Part shown: positions 26,470-36,262 of the stretch, in pieces | How the letters are laid out: each line of letters begins with the position of its first letter | How positions within the stretch are numbered: position 1 is the stretch's first letter | NCBI RefSeq assembly: GCF_000517105.1 | Contig: NZ_KI912149.1 | Span: 839,308 to 903,307 of the forward strand | Length of the DNA: 64,000 nt | Source of the DNA: Fischerella sp. PCC 9605 | GTDB taxonomy: Bacteria > Cyanobacteriota > Cyanobacteriia > Cyanobacteriales > Nostocaceae | Reading direction: 5' to 3' | Program-made: the position numbers and the translations under genes | The notes under the pieces: generated by a model | What the model was told of the DNA's origin: nothing | Seen by the model: the letters and a program-made list of their open reading frames with translations, nothing else | Database searches by the model: none

Positions 26470-27813
26470 ATGTCTTTCACGATCGCCTACTTAATAAATC
26501 AGTATCCCAAGGTCAGTCACAGTTTTATTCGCCGAGAAATCAACAGCCTAGAGACATATGGAATCAAAATACAGCGATTTGCAATCCGTTCTTGCAGCAC
26601 AGAGTTGGTTGATGAAGTGGACAAATTAGAACAACAGAAGACTCAGGTAGTCTTGGGAATTGGGATAGTAGGCTTGCTTATTGCTTTACTCCGCACTGTT
26701 CTAGTCCGACCAATTCGTTTTCTACAAGCCTTGTGGTTGACGCTCAAGCTTGGTTGGCGTTCGGAGCGAGGTCTTTGGTATCATCTGATCTACTTAGCTG
26801 AGGCTTGCGTTCTTTTACGTTGGTGGACAGATGCAGGTATAGTCCATGTTCACGCTCACTTTGGCACGAATTCCACCACAGTAGCGATGTTGTGCCGCGC
26901 CATCGGTGGGCCACCCTACAGTTTCACTGTACATGGCCCTGAAGAGTTCGATTCTGTCAAGTCTCTAGCCTTAGCAGAAAAAGTTGAACGGGCTACTTTT
27001 GTCGTCACCGTTAGTTCCTTTGGCAAAAGTCAGCTTTATCGTTGGTGTCCTCAACAGCAGTGGTCAAAAATTCATGTGGTTCGTTGTGGTGTAGATAATG
27101 CATTTCTGGATATAGCACCCACCGCTACACACTCCCAGCCACGCTTCGTCTGTGTTGCCAGGATGGGCGAAGCCAAGGGGCATCTGCTTTTAATGGATGC
27201 CGTAGCTCAATTAGTAGCCCTTGGCTTGCAGTTTCAGCTAGTATTGGTGGGCGATGGGCCTCTACGCGACGAAATTGAAAATGCGATCGCCCGACTCGGA
27301 CTACAAGATTGTGTCAAAATCATCGGCTGGGCCAGCAATGCTGAGGTTCGTCAACAGATCCTAGCTGCACGAGCAATGGTGCTACCTAGCTTTGCTGAAG
27401 GTTTGCCAGTAGTACTCATGGAGGCTTTAGCACTAGGCTGTCCAGTTATCAGCACCTATATTGCCGGAATTCCAGAACTAGTAGAGCCGGGTGTCTGTGG
27501 TTGGCTAGTTCCACCCGGCTCAGTCGAAGCATTAGTAGCAGCTATGCGAGAAGCATTGCTGTTACCAATGAACAAGCTGGAACAAATGGGTATCCAAGGG
27601 CGAAAGCGAGTTATTCAACGGCATAATGCCACAGTTGAAGCTGGCCGCCTAGCGACACTATTTCGTTCTAGCATCGAGAATTCCAAAAATCAGGCAATTG
27701 AAATTTCGTCAACTGTTGATTATTCAAATAACCGTAATGTCGAGGAGAAAGTGCTACATCAAAACTTACTGAATTTCTCTGCTACCGATTTACCTTCTTC
27801 CCAGAAATCATGA
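26470..27813 (+). CDS. Glycosyltransferase family 4
   Basis: A 447-residue GT-B enzyme of the exopolysaccharide type. The N-terminal acceptor domain begins TIAYLINQYPKVSHSFIRREI (shared with colanic-acid-like GTs) and includes HVHAHFGTNST. The C-terminal donor-binding domain has FVCVARMGEAKGH, LVLVGDGPLRDEIE, and the E-x7-E motif PSFAEGLPVVLMEALALGCPVI. It starts 12 bases after GAGAG. Its last four bases overlap the Wzx start (ATGA), so the two are translationally coupled. It probably adds one sugar of the repeat unit in the cytosol. Confidence 0.9.
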   Translation: MSFTIAYLINQYPKVSHSFIRREINSLETYGIKIQRFAIRSCSTELVDEVDKLEQQKTQVVLGIGIVGLLIALLRTVLVRPIRFLQALWLTLKLGWRSERGLWYHLIYLAEACVLLRWWTDAGIVHVHAHFGTNSTTVAMLCRAIGGPPYSFTVHGPEEFDSVKSLALAEKVERATFVVTVSSFGKSQLYRWCPQQQWSKIHVVRCGVDNAFLDIAPTATHSQPRFVCVARMGEAKGHLLLMDAVAQLVALGLQFQLVLVGDGPLRDEIENAIARLGLQDCVKIIGWASNAEVRQQILAARAMVLPSFAEGLPVVLMEALALGCPVISTYIAGIPELVEPGVCGWLVPPGSVEALVAAMREALLLPMNKLEQMGIQGRKRVIQRHNATVEAGRLATLFRSSIENSKNQAIEISSTVDYSNNRNVEEKVLHQNLLNFSATDLPSSQKS

Positions 27814-29156
27814 CCTCACTGAAGAAGCTTGCCATCAGTGGTACGGTTTGGACTATCGCTGGCTATGGAGTGAGCCAACTCCTGAGACTAGGCGGTAACT
27901 TGATTTTGACTCGTCTACTCTTCCCACAATTTTTTGGCCTGATGGGTCTGATCAGCATTTTCCTGATGGGCTTGCAGCTGTTCTCGGACATTGGTATTAA
28001 TGAAAGCATCATCCAGAATAAGCGCGGGGATGAACCAAATTTTCTTAACACTGCCTGGAGCTTACAGGTTATTCGTGGCATTGGTTTGTGGTTATGTTGC
28101 GTTTTGATTGCTTGGCCGCTTGCTAAGTTTTACGGAGAACCCCAGTTCTTATTGTTGCTTCCGGTGGTTGGTCTGAGCACTGTGATCTCTGGCTTCAACT
28201 CCACTGCCTTATCCACGCTCAACCGTAATATGTTTGTCCGTGAGTTGGCACTTTTTGAACTTAAAGTGCAGGCGGTATCCCTGACAGTGATGATTATCTG
28301 GGCTTGGTTTAGTCCAACGATCTGGGCTCTTGTAATTGGTAACATTACAGCAGCTTTGCTACGTATGGTTTGGAGCCATCGCTTGAATTCTGGGCCACCT
28401 AATCGCTTTGCTTGGGATCGAGATGCAGTCAAAGCCATATTTTCTTTAGGTAGGTGGATATTTTTTTCGACGGCTTTATTCTTCTTAGCTGAACAATCTG
28501 ACCGACTGATTCTCGGCAAATTGATTTCTATAGAGCTTTTGGGTATATATAGCATTGCTTTCACACTTGCTGACATCCCACGTCAGGTTCTTTTGGCGCT
28601 CAGTAGTAAAGTAATTTTTCCAGTTTTTTCTAAATTTGCTGACCTTCCTCGCGAAATCTTTCGTGAGAAAATTCAAAAGAACCGCAAGTTTATTTTGATC
28701 GCAATGGCATTGGGCTTGACGGTTCTAGTCAGCTTCGGAGATATCGTAATAATTACCCTGTACGATCGCAGGTATCTTCAAGCCGCGTGGATGTTACCGA
28801 TTTTGGCATTAGGCATCTGGCCGCGAGTACTTACCCAAACAATTGATACGTCACTTTTGGCTGTTGGCAACGCTAAATATTTAGCAATTGGTAGTTTTTC
28901 CAAGTTTATTTTTATGATTCTTGGATTGCCCCTGGGATTTTACCTCATGGGTCTTCCTGGAGCTGTGATGACAGTTGCCCTTAATGACCTTCCCTTCTAT
29001 AGCGTAATAATTTATGGTCTTTGGCGTGAGAAACTTGCCTGTATAAAACAAGATATTGAAGCTACTTTGATATTGTTTGCATTCATCAGTTTCGTGATGA
29101 TTTTTAGAATCATTTTGGATTGGGGACTACCTATAAGTACTCTCTATAATTCTTGA
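27810..29156 (+). CDS. Wzx-type polysaccharide flippase
   Basis: A 448-residue polytopic membrane protein (about 12 helices) of the MOP/polysaccharide transport family. It flips undecaprenyl-linked repeat units across the cytoplasmic membrane. Typical features: KKLAISGTVWTIAGYGVSQLLRLGGNLILTRLLFPQFFGLMGLISIF at the N-terminus, DIGINESIIQNK, and later FFLAEQSDRLILGKLIS. Coupled to the preceding GT4 by a 4-bp overlap. With the Wzy-like protein and the Wzz/kinase protein it indicates a Wzx/Wzy-dependent pathway. Confidence 0.9.
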   Translation: MTSLKKLAISGTVWTIAGYGVSQLLRLGGNLILTRLLFPQFFGLMGLISIFLMGLQLFSDIGINESIIQNKRGDEPNFLNTAWSLQVIRGIGLWLCCVLIAWPLAKFYGEPQFLLLLPVVGLSTVISGFNSTALSTLNRNMFVRELALFELKVQAVSLTVMIIWAWFSPTIWALVIGNITAALLRMVWSHRLNSGPPNRFAWDRDAVKAIFSLGRWIFFSTALFFLAEQSDRLILGKLISIELLGIYSIAFTLADIPRQVLLALSSKVIFPVFSKFADLPREIFREKIQKNRKFILIAMALGLTVLVSFGDIVIITLYDRRYLQAAWMLPILALGIWPRVLTQTIDTSLLAVGNAKYLAIGSFSKFIFMILGLPLGFYLMGLPGAVMTVALNDLPFYSVIIYGLWREKLACIKQDIEATLILFAFISFVMIFRIILDWGLPISTLYNS

Positions 29157-29181
29157 ACTTTATGAATTGTTGAGAAAAACA

Positions 29182-30162
29182 ATGACTGTTTGTGCAATTT
29201 GTAATCACTCGCTCGGTAATAAATCTTATTTCGTACGAGAAATGATGTTTGGATTTAGAGATGAATTTGAATATTTTGAATGTGGTCAATGTGGATGCTT
29301 GCAGCTTAAAAATATTCCGGAAAATATTTCCAAATACTACCCTGATGATTTTTATTCTTTTCAAATTCCTGTAGTCGAAGAGGAAAACACACTTCAGTCT
29401 TTTCTCAGACATCAGAGAATGAAATACTTAATTGCTGGAAATACTTATTTGGAGCCTTTACTTTCAAAAATCCTGACCAAAATATCTGGCATACCTCAAC
29501 CAATTTACTATGATTGGGTAAAAAAACTGAAATTACCTATGGATTCAAAAATTTTAGATGTAGGTTGTGGAGTTGGTAAATCTCTTCTGAGTATGCGCTC
29601 TGATGGGTTTACCGACCTCACAGGAATCGATCCTTTTATAGAAAAAGATATTTTCTATGAAAATGGAGTGAAAATTTTTAAGAAACACTTAGATGAAATG
29701 GAAGGGCAATTTGATTTCATCTTTCTCAACCATTCTTTTGAGCACATGCCCAACCCATTAGCTGTAATTAAGAAATTATATAGTCTATTAAAGAGCGATA
29801 AACATATAATTATTAGTATCCCATTAGCTTCTTCTTTTGCTTGGCGCAAATATGGTATTCATTGGGTACAAATAGACGCTCCACGTCATTTTTTTGTGCA
29901 TACAATTAAAAGTATGGAAATTTTGGCAAATCAAGGAGGTTTTCAAATTGCAGATGTTGAATTTAACTCAAATTGTTTTCAGTTCTGGGGAAGCGAACAG
30001 TTTCTCAGAGACATACCCTTGATAGACAGTATTTCTTATGCTGTAAATCCTGAAAATTCTATTTTTTCTAAAAATGAAATCAAAAGCTTTGCGAAAAAGT
30101 CTACACAGCTAAATAAGGAAAAAGATGGCGATCAAGCAAGTTTTTACTTGTATAAACCTTAA
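29182..30162 (+). CDS. SAM-dependent methyltransferase with N-terminal Cys cluster
   Basis: About 326 residues. The N-terminus has CAIC and later CGQCG, a zinc-ribbon-like pair common in C-/O-methyltransferases of sugar pathways. The methyltransferase core has ILDVGCGVGKSLLSM, TGIDPF, FDFIFLNHSFEHMPNPLAVIKKLYSLLK and IISIPLASSFAWRKYGIHWVQIDAPRHFFVHT. This arrangement fits methylation of a sugar in the polysaccharide. The ATG at 29182 (MTVCAICNH) is chosen over a TTG at 29167. The AT content is higher than in neighbouring genes, which may indicate a different origin. Confidence 0.8.
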   Translation: MTVCAICNHSLGNKSYFVREMMFGFRDEFEYFECGQCGCLQLKNIPENISKYYPDDFYSFQIPVVEEENTLQSFLRHQRMKYLIAGNTYLEPLLSKILTKISGIPQPIYYDWVKKLKLPMDSKILDVGCGVGKSLLSMRSDGFTDLTGIDPFIEKDIFYENGVKIFKKHLDEMEGQFDFIFLNHSFEHMPNPLAVIKKLYSLLKSDKHIIISIPLASSFAWRKYGIHWVQIDAPRHFFVHTIKSMEILANQGGFQIADVEFNSNCFQFWGSEQFLRDIPLIDSISYAVNPENSIFSKNEIKSFAKKSTQLNKEKDGDQASFYLYKP

Positions 30163-30351
30163 AGGGGACTGGGGATTGGGGAACTCAGGGCCCCCACGAC
30201 CGCTCTTAGTGGGGATTAGGGGCAACGGGGATTGGGTATAAGTTATTTCCCGATCGCCGTTCCCCGTTCCCTGTTAAGAGTTCCCTGTCTTTCTTAGGAA
30301 CTAACTTACAACTACGTCAAACTCAATTTATATTTTTACTAAGTAAAGCTG
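30163..30351. repeat. G-rich dispersed repeat between methyltransferase and wzy-like genes
   Basis: Contains ggggactggggattgggg, a GGCCCCCAC...GTGGGG inverted pair and gttccccgttccctgtt. It is the same family as the insert at 3699-3800 in nifJ. It breaks the otherwise tight right-arm operon. Confidence 0.65.
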
Positions 30352-31710
30352 ATGAACCCTCTGGTATATATTGTCATGTTTGGCTGGATTCCGTTTGTCA
30401 TCTATCTATTTAGGTGGGTGCCAGCTCAGAGGGCAGTGATTGTGTGTTTCATCATCGCGTGGCTATTCCTACCCGTCGTCAAGTTTCACTTCTCAGGTCT
30501 CCCAGACTATACCAAAATGTCAGCGACCTGTTATGGCATTCTATTAGCAACTATTATATTTGACATTAAACGCTTCAGTTCCTTTCAGCTAGGTTGGCTT
30601 GACCTGCCGATGTTAGTTTGGTGCTTATGCCCTCTCGCATCGTCAATTACTAATGGTTTGGGTTTATACGATGGGTTATCATCTGTTCTCGACCAAACTG
30701 TCACTTGGGGATTACCGTATTACCTGGGTCGATTGTATCTCAATAACCTGGATGGATTGCGTAAGTTAGCCATTGACATATTCATCGGCGGTTTAATCTA
30801 TATCCCTCTGTGCTTATTTGAACTCCGCATGAGTCCACAGTTGCACCGAATATTTTACGGCTTCCACGCACGCAGCGCTTTTGGCCAAACAATCCGAGGT
30901 GGAGGATACAGGCCAACAGTTTTTATGGAACACGGCCTCATGGTTGGTGCGTGGATGATGGCAGCTGCACTACTTGGTGTTTGGTTGTGGAAGGCTGGCA
31001 TTATCAAGCAAGTCTGGGGTATTTCAGTTAAGTGGCTTGTAGCTGCATTAATAATAACAACCATATTAGTAAAATCCACAGGTGCGGTAATTTTACTGGT
31101 ACTGGGGCTGTGCATCTTATTCTTTTCCAATAGGTTTCGTACTTCCCTGCTGATATTGATGGCGATCGCCGCGATCTCATCACATGTGTATCTGGGAGTG
31201 AGCGGACAATTTCCTGCAGATCAAATTGTTGCTGTTGTATCCAATGTGTTCAATGAAGAACGAGCACAATCAGTGCAGTTTAGATTTGAGAATGAAAAGC
31301 TCCTTTCCGAAAAGGCGCGGGAGAGAATCGTTTTTGGGTGGGGAGGATGGGGACGCAGCCGCGTGTATGACGAGTGGGGAAAGGATATTTCAGTCACTGA
31401 TAGTTTGTGGATTCTTGCTTTTGGCACTAAGGGGTTAGTAGGCATCATCAGCTTAATGGCATCGATATTACTGCCGGCGATCGCATTTGTGCTACTTTAC
31501 CCGGCTCAGATGTGGAATCACCACAAAGTGGCATCAGTTGCAGCTCTAGCAGTGCTTTTGGTTTTGTATATGTTGGACTGTCTGCTAAACGCGATGATCA
31601 ACCCCATCTACATACTCGCATGTGGTGGCATAGCAGGGCTGGTAATCAAGCAAACAACAATTAGTAAAGAAATCAAGCAATTAGAAACTCATATACCTCG
31701 TTATAGATAA
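30352..31710 (+). CDS. Wzy-like O-antigen polymerase/ligase family membrane protein
   Basis: A 452-residue protein with about 10-12 hydrophobic helices and a large periplasmic loop in the middle-to-C-terminal part (ARERIVFGWGGWGRSRVYDEWGKDISVTDSLW). That is the arrangement seen in O-antigen polymerase/ligase-like proteins. Sequence conservation in this family is low, so the call rests on topology, the loop and position between Wzx and glycosyltransferases. It would polymerise repeat units on the periplasmic face. Confidence 0.7.
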   Translation: MNPLVYIVMFGWIPFVIYLFRWVPAQRAVIVCFIIAWLFLPVVKFHFSGLPDYTKMSATCYGILLATIIFDIKRFSSFQLGWLDLPMLVWCLCPLASSITNGLGLYDGLSSVLDQTVTWGLPYYLGRLYLNNLDGLRKLAIDIFIGGLIYIPLCLFELRMSPQLHRIFYGFHARSAFGQTIRGGGYRPTVFMEHGLMVGAWMMAAALLGVWLWKAGIIKQVWGISVKWLVAALIITTILVKSTGAVILLVLGLCILFFSNRFRTSLLILMAIAAISSHVYLGVSGQFPADQIVAVVSNVFNEERAQSVQFRFENEKLLSEKARERIVFGWGGWGRSRVYDEWGKDISVTDSLWILAFGTKGLVGIISLMASILLPAIAFVLLYPAQMWNHHKVASVAALAVLLVLYMLDCLLNAMINPIYILACGGIAGLVIKQTTISKEIKQLETHIPRYR

Positions 31711-31879
31711 GGAACTTTTAAATAAAAAATATCCAATCGCTCGCAAGACGAGGGAGACAAGGAAGACAAGGAGGAAGAAGTTGTTGGATGCAGGAGGAGT
31801 TTTCTAAGAGCAATTCTCTCTATATGTTCCGAAAATCAACTACTGAAAGTATTAAAAAACGGCGCTTAAAGAAAAATTT

Positions 31880-32872
31880 ATGTCTAATGCAATTCAGCTA
31901 GATAACCTATCTCGCCTGTTGGTAGTCATCCTTAACTACCGCACCCCCCAGCTGACAATTGCCTGCTTGCGTTCTTTGGTGGATGAAGTGCGATCGCTAC
32001 CAGGTACGCGCGTTGTAGTAGTTGACAACGCTTCTGGTGATGGATCTGCGGCACAAATTCAAGGGGCGATCGTAACTGAAAGCTGGGGTGATTGGGTTTC
32101 GCTCCTACCACTAGAGCATAATGGCGGATACGCCTTCGGCAATAACGCTGCAATCCGCTTGGGACTTGAGTCAACTAATCCACCATCCTATTTTCTGATC
32201 CTTAACCCAGATACGCTTGTTCGTGCTGGAGCCTTAAAAGCTCTGGTAAACTTCATGGATGAACACCCCGATGTAGGAATTGCGGGTAGCCGCCTAGAAG
32301 ATCCTGACGGCACTCCGCAGCGCTCAGCTTTTCGCTTCCACACTATCTTCAGTGAACTTGATTCCGGTTTGCGTCTGGGAGTGATAACGAAATTATTGTC
32401 AAGATGGGTGGTTGCCCCTCCTGTTCGTGAAGACACCTATCAAACCGATTGGGTGTCTGGAGCAAGCATGATTGTTCGCCGCGAAGTCTTTGCATCAGTA
32501 GGTTTGCTCGATGAGAAATATTTCCTATATTTTGAAGAAGTAGACTTTTGCTTGCAGGCAAACAAAGCAGGTTGGTCTTGTTGGTACGTTCCTGCTAGTC
32601 GAGTTGTGCATCTAGTCGGGCAAAGTACAGGAGTAAATAACCCCAACCAGCGACCCAAACGCCTACCCAAATACTGGTTTGATTCTAGACGCAGATACTT
32701 TATCAAAAATCACGGTTGGCTATATGCAGCCCTAGCTGATGCAACTTGGGTGTTTGGTTTCTTTGTGTGGAGATGGCGGCGGGTGATTCAGCGCAAGCCA
32801 GACACAGATCCACCCAAGCTAATGAGTGACTTTCTGCTCAATAGCATATTCATGAAAGGAAGTCAAGCTTAA
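31880..32872 (+). CDS. Glycosyltransferase family 2 (WbbL/rhamnosyltransferase-like)
   Basis: A 330-residue GT-A enzyme: RLLVVILNYRTPQLTIACLRSL at the N-terminus, VVDNASGDGSAAQIQ, NGGYAFGNNAAIRLGL, the DxD-like LNPDTLV, and DWVSGASMIVRREVFASVGLLDEKYFLYFEEVDFCLQANKAGW. This matches the rhamnosyltransferase-like subgroup found in O-antigen and capsule clusters. A C-terminal hydrophobic stretch (WLYAALADATWVFGFFVWRWRR) may hold it at the membrane. Sugar specificity is not evident. Confidence 0.88.
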   Translation: MSNAIQLDNLSRLLVVILNYRTPQLTIACLRSLVDEVRSLPGTRVVVVDNASGDGSAAQIQGAIVTESWGDWVSLLPLEHNGGYAFGNNAAIRLGLESTNPPSYFLILNPDTLVRAGALKALVNFMDEHPDVGIAGSRLEDPDGTPQRSAFRFHTIFSELDSGLRLGVITKLLSRWVVAPPVREDTYQTDWVSGASMIVRREVFASVGLLDEKYFLYFEEVDFCLQANKAGWSCWYVPASRVVHLVGQSTGVNNPNQRPKRLPKYWFDSRRRYFIKNHGWLYAALADATWVFGFFVWRWRRVIQRKPDTDPPKLMSDFLLNSIFMKGSQA

Positions 32873-32992
32873 CACGGATGACCTATCTGTAGTCGATTTT
32901 TAAAACACGATTTTGGTCATAACCTTAATTCACATCAGGCGTAATTCCGGAAGATAAATTCAAAGACAGCGAGATGGTTTGTTCGCAGGGGG

Positions 32993-34045
32993 GTGCAAGT
33001 GCCAAGCTTTTCCAACAACATTGGGGTAGTTGTCATTGGACGCAATGAAGGCGATCGCTTAATCAAAAGCCTAGATGCTGTTGTCGATGGGTCGCGCGTA
33101 GTAGTATACGTTGACTCCGGTTCCACCGATGGCAGCTGCGAAATTGCATCTCAACGCGGAGTCGAGGTGGTTAATCTGGATATGTCGATCCCATTCACTG
33201 CTGCCAGAGCTCGCAATGCTGGCTTTGAGCGGCTGCGCGCAAAGCATCCTGAAGTAGAGTACGTCCAATTCATTGACGGTGATTGCGAGGTCGTCGAGGG
33301 CTGGATCGAGGCAGCCGCCCAAACACTGAATGCCAATCCCGATGCAGTTGCTGTCTGTGGCTGGACGTGCGAACGTTACCCAGACCACAGTATCTATAAC
33401 CGCATCTGTAGTGTCGAGTGGCGGATGATGGGGCCAATCGGACGGACATCTAGCTTCGGTGGCAACGTGATGATTCGTGCCGATGCCCTGGCGGCCGTAG
33501 GGGGCTACGACGCCAGCGTCATCGCCGCCGAAGATGATGAACTGAGCGTGCGGTTGCGTCAAAATGGCGGTACGCTCCTCCGCATCGACCAAGACAGCGT
33601 CCTGCACGACGCCGACATGCACAGCCTGTCGCAATGGTGGCGACGTGCCAAACGCTGCGGCTATGCATTTGCTCAAGTTTCGCACATACACGGAGCTTAT
33701 CCTGAGCGCAAGTTTGTCAAAGAGATATGGCGCACTTGGATTTGGGGGGCGATCGCACCTTTGGGTACACTAGCGCTGTTGCCTTTCACACATGGGCTAT
33801 CGTTGATTGTCTTGGGGCGCTATCCACTGATCGCTCTGCGGACGATTTTCAAAACGCAGCGACAGGGATTTTCTTGGGCTGACAGCATCGCTTGGGGTTT
33901 TTCGTGTGCAGTATCGGTGTTTCCTCAAGCAATTGGTGCTGCCAAGTTCCACCGCGATCGCCTGCTCAAAAAACAGCATGAAATTATTGAACACAAGCTT
34001 CCGCAAGCATCCGCGATGAAAGCGATCCAACCAACTGGGAGATAG
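32993..34045 (+). CDS. Glycosyltransferase family 2
   Basis: A 350-residue GT-A enzyme starting with GTG at 32993 (a G-rich stretch, CAGGGG, lies upstream). Motifs: GVVVIGRNEGDRLIKSL, YVDSGSTDGSCEIA, FIDGDCEVVEGWIE and GGYDASVIAAEDDELSVRLRQNGG, followed by C-terminal hydrophobic helices. Part of the gene (about 33420-33660) is richer in GC than the neighbours. The next gene begins four bases after the stop, so they are in one operon. Confidence 0.87.
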   Translation: MQVPSFSNNIGVVVIGRNEGDRLIKSLDAVVDGSRVVVYVDSGSTDGSCEIASQRGVEVVNLDMSIPFTAARARNAGFERLRAKHPEVEYVQFIDGDCEVVEGWIEAAAQTLNANPDAVAVCGWTCERYPDHSIYNRICSVEWRMMGPIGRTSSFGGNVMIRADALAAVGGYDASVIAAEDDELSVRLRQNGGTLLRIDQDSVLHDADMHSLSQWWRRAKRCGYAFAQVSHIHGAYPERKFVKEIWRTWIWGAIAPLGTLALLPFTHGLSLIVLGRYPLIALRTIFKTQRQGFSWADSIAWGFSCAVSVFPQAIGAAKFHRDRLLKKQHEIIEHKLPQASAMKAIQPTGR

Positions 34046-34049
34046 GTAA

Positions 34050-36197
34050 ATGGCTGATCACAATCGACGTAGTCACCCCGTTGCCGTCGCGCTTCTCGGC
34101 GCTGGCTACATTTCTGATTTCCACATTCGGGCGCTGTGCTTGTTACCCAACGTCGAGGTACGAGCCATCTGCGATTTGAACCGCAGACTAGCACAGCGAT
34201 TTGCCGAGGCCAAGGGCATACCGAACGTCTACAACGATCTGGGCGAGATGCTGTCTCGCGAACAGCTAGACGTTGTTCACATCCTGACGCCGCCTCACGT
34301 TCACTTCACGACTGGTAGCCAAGTGATAGAGGCTGGTGTTGATGCCCTGATTGAGAAGCCACTGTGCCACAAAGTTACTTACTGCCAGGAATTACGCAAG
34401 CTTGCAGATGCTGCGGGTAGAGCGATCGCTGTTAGCAACAACTTCCTGTATTTCCCGGTGTATGAGAAGTTGGTAGCCGATCTGCGTAGCGGTCGGTTAG
34501 GGCAGATCGATCAAATAGACATAGTTTGGAACAAAGAACTTGGACTGCTCAAAGGCGGCCCATTTGGGGCGTGGATGCTCCAGTCACCAAAGAACATTCT
34601 ATTTGAGGTAGCTCCCCATTCATTCGTCCACCTTATCCATCTCCTCGGTCAGCCCGATTCAATTTCCGTCGATGTCCATGATAAAGTGGAACTGCCGCGC
34701 GGGCTAGAATTTTACCGTCGCTGGGAAATCCGAGGTTGGCAGGGTAACACCAGCATCCGGCTGCGGTTTTCGTTCATTGATGGATATCCAGAACACTACA
34801 TCCATATTCGCGGCACGAATGCAGTGGCGCGGGTGGACTTCGAGAACAACACCTACGTCTGCCAAGAGCATACTCCCTACCTACTCGATGTCGATCGCTA
34901 TGCCAATGTAGTAACTAGTGCCCGTGACTCTCTACTGCAAGCTAGTGGTACATTGACCAGTTTCGTGCTATCGAAAATGGGTCTATCCAAAGCATCAGGC
35001 CCATTCCCCTACAGCATCGCGCGAACAATCGAGAGCTTTTATAACGGTAGGGGAGGGATTCTGGACGAGAGGTTGAGTCCGGCAATTAGTGAAGCCGCAG
35101 TTGCACTAGCTGAGTGGGTTGCCCGCGAGGCTAATTTGCCAATACCCGATCAAGCGGTATCTGTTGTCAACGAATTGGCCGAGCCGATCGTACCAAAATC
35201 TACAGTGCTGGTGATTGGCGGTACGGGTTTCATTGGTCAAGCCCTGGTGCGCCGCCTCCGTAAAGACGGTTATGGCGTCCGCATTCTTGCCCGCGATCCC
35301 AATAGCTGCCCGGCAGAATTACGTAACCTCGGAGTTGAGTTTGCCAAGGGCGACTTTGCTGATGCCAACGCCGTGGAGGCTGCGCTGGATGGCATCCGCT
35401 ATGTTTACCACCTAGCACGGGGCAACGGCAAAACCTGGAGCGAGTACCTAGAAACTGACGTTAAGCCTACGCGCAAAGTTGCTGAGTTATGTCTCAAACA
35501 CGGTATTGAGCGGCTGTTTTACGCATCTTCAATTGCGATTTACTATGCTGGCAAGAACACATCGACCATTACGGAAGAAACCAAACCTCATGATGACATA
35601 ATCCGCGTTGCCCCCTATGCGAGATCGAAAGTAGAAAATGAGCGATCGCTGCTGGAACTCCATCACCAACAGGGCTTACCTGTAGTTATTTTCCGTCCGG
35701 GTGTGGTACTCGGTCGCGGTGGCAATCCTTACCACTGGGGAATTGCCGCTTGGCCCTACAGTTCAGTGTGCAGCCTCTACGGTGATGGCAATAACCCCTT
35801 ACCGATTGTGCTTGTAGATGACGTTGCTGATGCGATGGTGCGGGCGATCGCAGTACCAGGTATTGAAGGTGAGTCTTACAACCTTGCCAGTACCCCTTGT
35901 ATCACAGCTAATGAATACCTCGATGAGTTTGAGCGTCAGGCGAACATCAAACTACGACGGGTAGCCACAGCTGCTTGGAAATCGTACACCGAAGCCCTTT
36001 TTAAGTGGGCAATCAAGAGCATCGGTCGCGATCCCAACGCCGCGTTTCCCAGCTATGCAGATTGCGAGGGTCGCAGCTTTGCTGCTACGTTTGATTCCTC
36101 AAAAGCAGAGCGTCAGCTGGGCTGGTCGCCAGTCAAAGACCGCGAAACTATTATCCGCGAAGGCATACATATTCCTGTTGAAGAGTTCTTTAGGTAG
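34050..36197 (+). CDS. Fusion of Gfo/Idh/MocA oxidoreductase and NAD-dependent epimerase/reductase
   Basis: A 715-residue bifunctional protein. Residues 1-370 are a Gfo/Idh/MocA dehydrogenase (VALLGAGYISDFHIRAL dinucleotide fold, ILTPPHVHF, the catalytic-lysine motif EKPL, then the C-terminal beta-sheet domain). Residues about 385-715 are an extended SDR: VLVIGGTGFIGQALVRRL from about 385, ASSIAIY, and the Y-x3-K in PYARSKVENE. The two halves are usually separate enzymes that modify NDP-sugars in successive steps. Fusion suggests coupled oxidation/reduction of one sugar nucleotide for the polysaccharide, which is inference. Well placed in the operon, with an SD-like GGGAG upstream. Confidence 0.88.
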   Translation: MADHNRRSHPVAVALLGAGYISDFHIRALCLLPNVEVRAICDLNRRLAQRFAEAKGIPNVYNDLGEMLSREQLDVVHILTPPHVHFTTGSQVIEAGVDALIEKPLCHKVTYCQELRKLADAAGRAIAVSNNFLYFPVYEKLVADLRSGRLGQIDQIDIVWNKELGLLKGGPFGAWMLQSPKNILFEVAPHSFVHLIHLLGQPDSISVDVHDKVELPRGLEFYRRWEIRGWQGNTSIRLRFSFIDGYPEHYIHIRGTNAVARVDFENNTYVCQEHTPYLLDVDRYANVVTSARDSLLQASGTLTSFVLSKMGLSKASGPFPYSIARTIESFYNGRGGILDERLSPAISEAAVALAEWVAREANLPIPDQAVSVVNELAEPIVPKSTVLVIGGTGFIGQALVRRLRKDGYGVRILARDPNSCPAELRNLGVEFAKGDFADANAVEAALDGIRYVYHLARGNGKTWSEYLETDVKPTRKVAELCLKHGIERLFYASSIAIYYAGKNTSTITEETKPHDDIIRVAPYARSKVENERSLLELHHQQGLPVVIFRPGVVLGRGGNPYHWGIAAWPYSSVCSLYGDGNNPLPIVLVDDVADAMVRAIAVPGIEGESYNLASTPCITANEYLDEFERQANIKLRRVATAAWKSYTEALFKWAIKSIGRDPNAAFPSYADCEGRSFAATFDSSKAERQLGWSPVKDRETIIREGIHIPVEEFFR

Positions 36198-36262
36198 AAG
36201 GAATACCCCGGTTTCTAGGTGTGAGGAGGATGTCAAGTAAACCTACACACAGCACATAGCTT

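Noticed and set aside
33071-33691. 206-codon open frame on the minus strand
   Set aside because: Shadow of the glycosyltransferase gene 32993-34045 in a GC-richer stretch. The plus-strand reading has all GT2 motifs.
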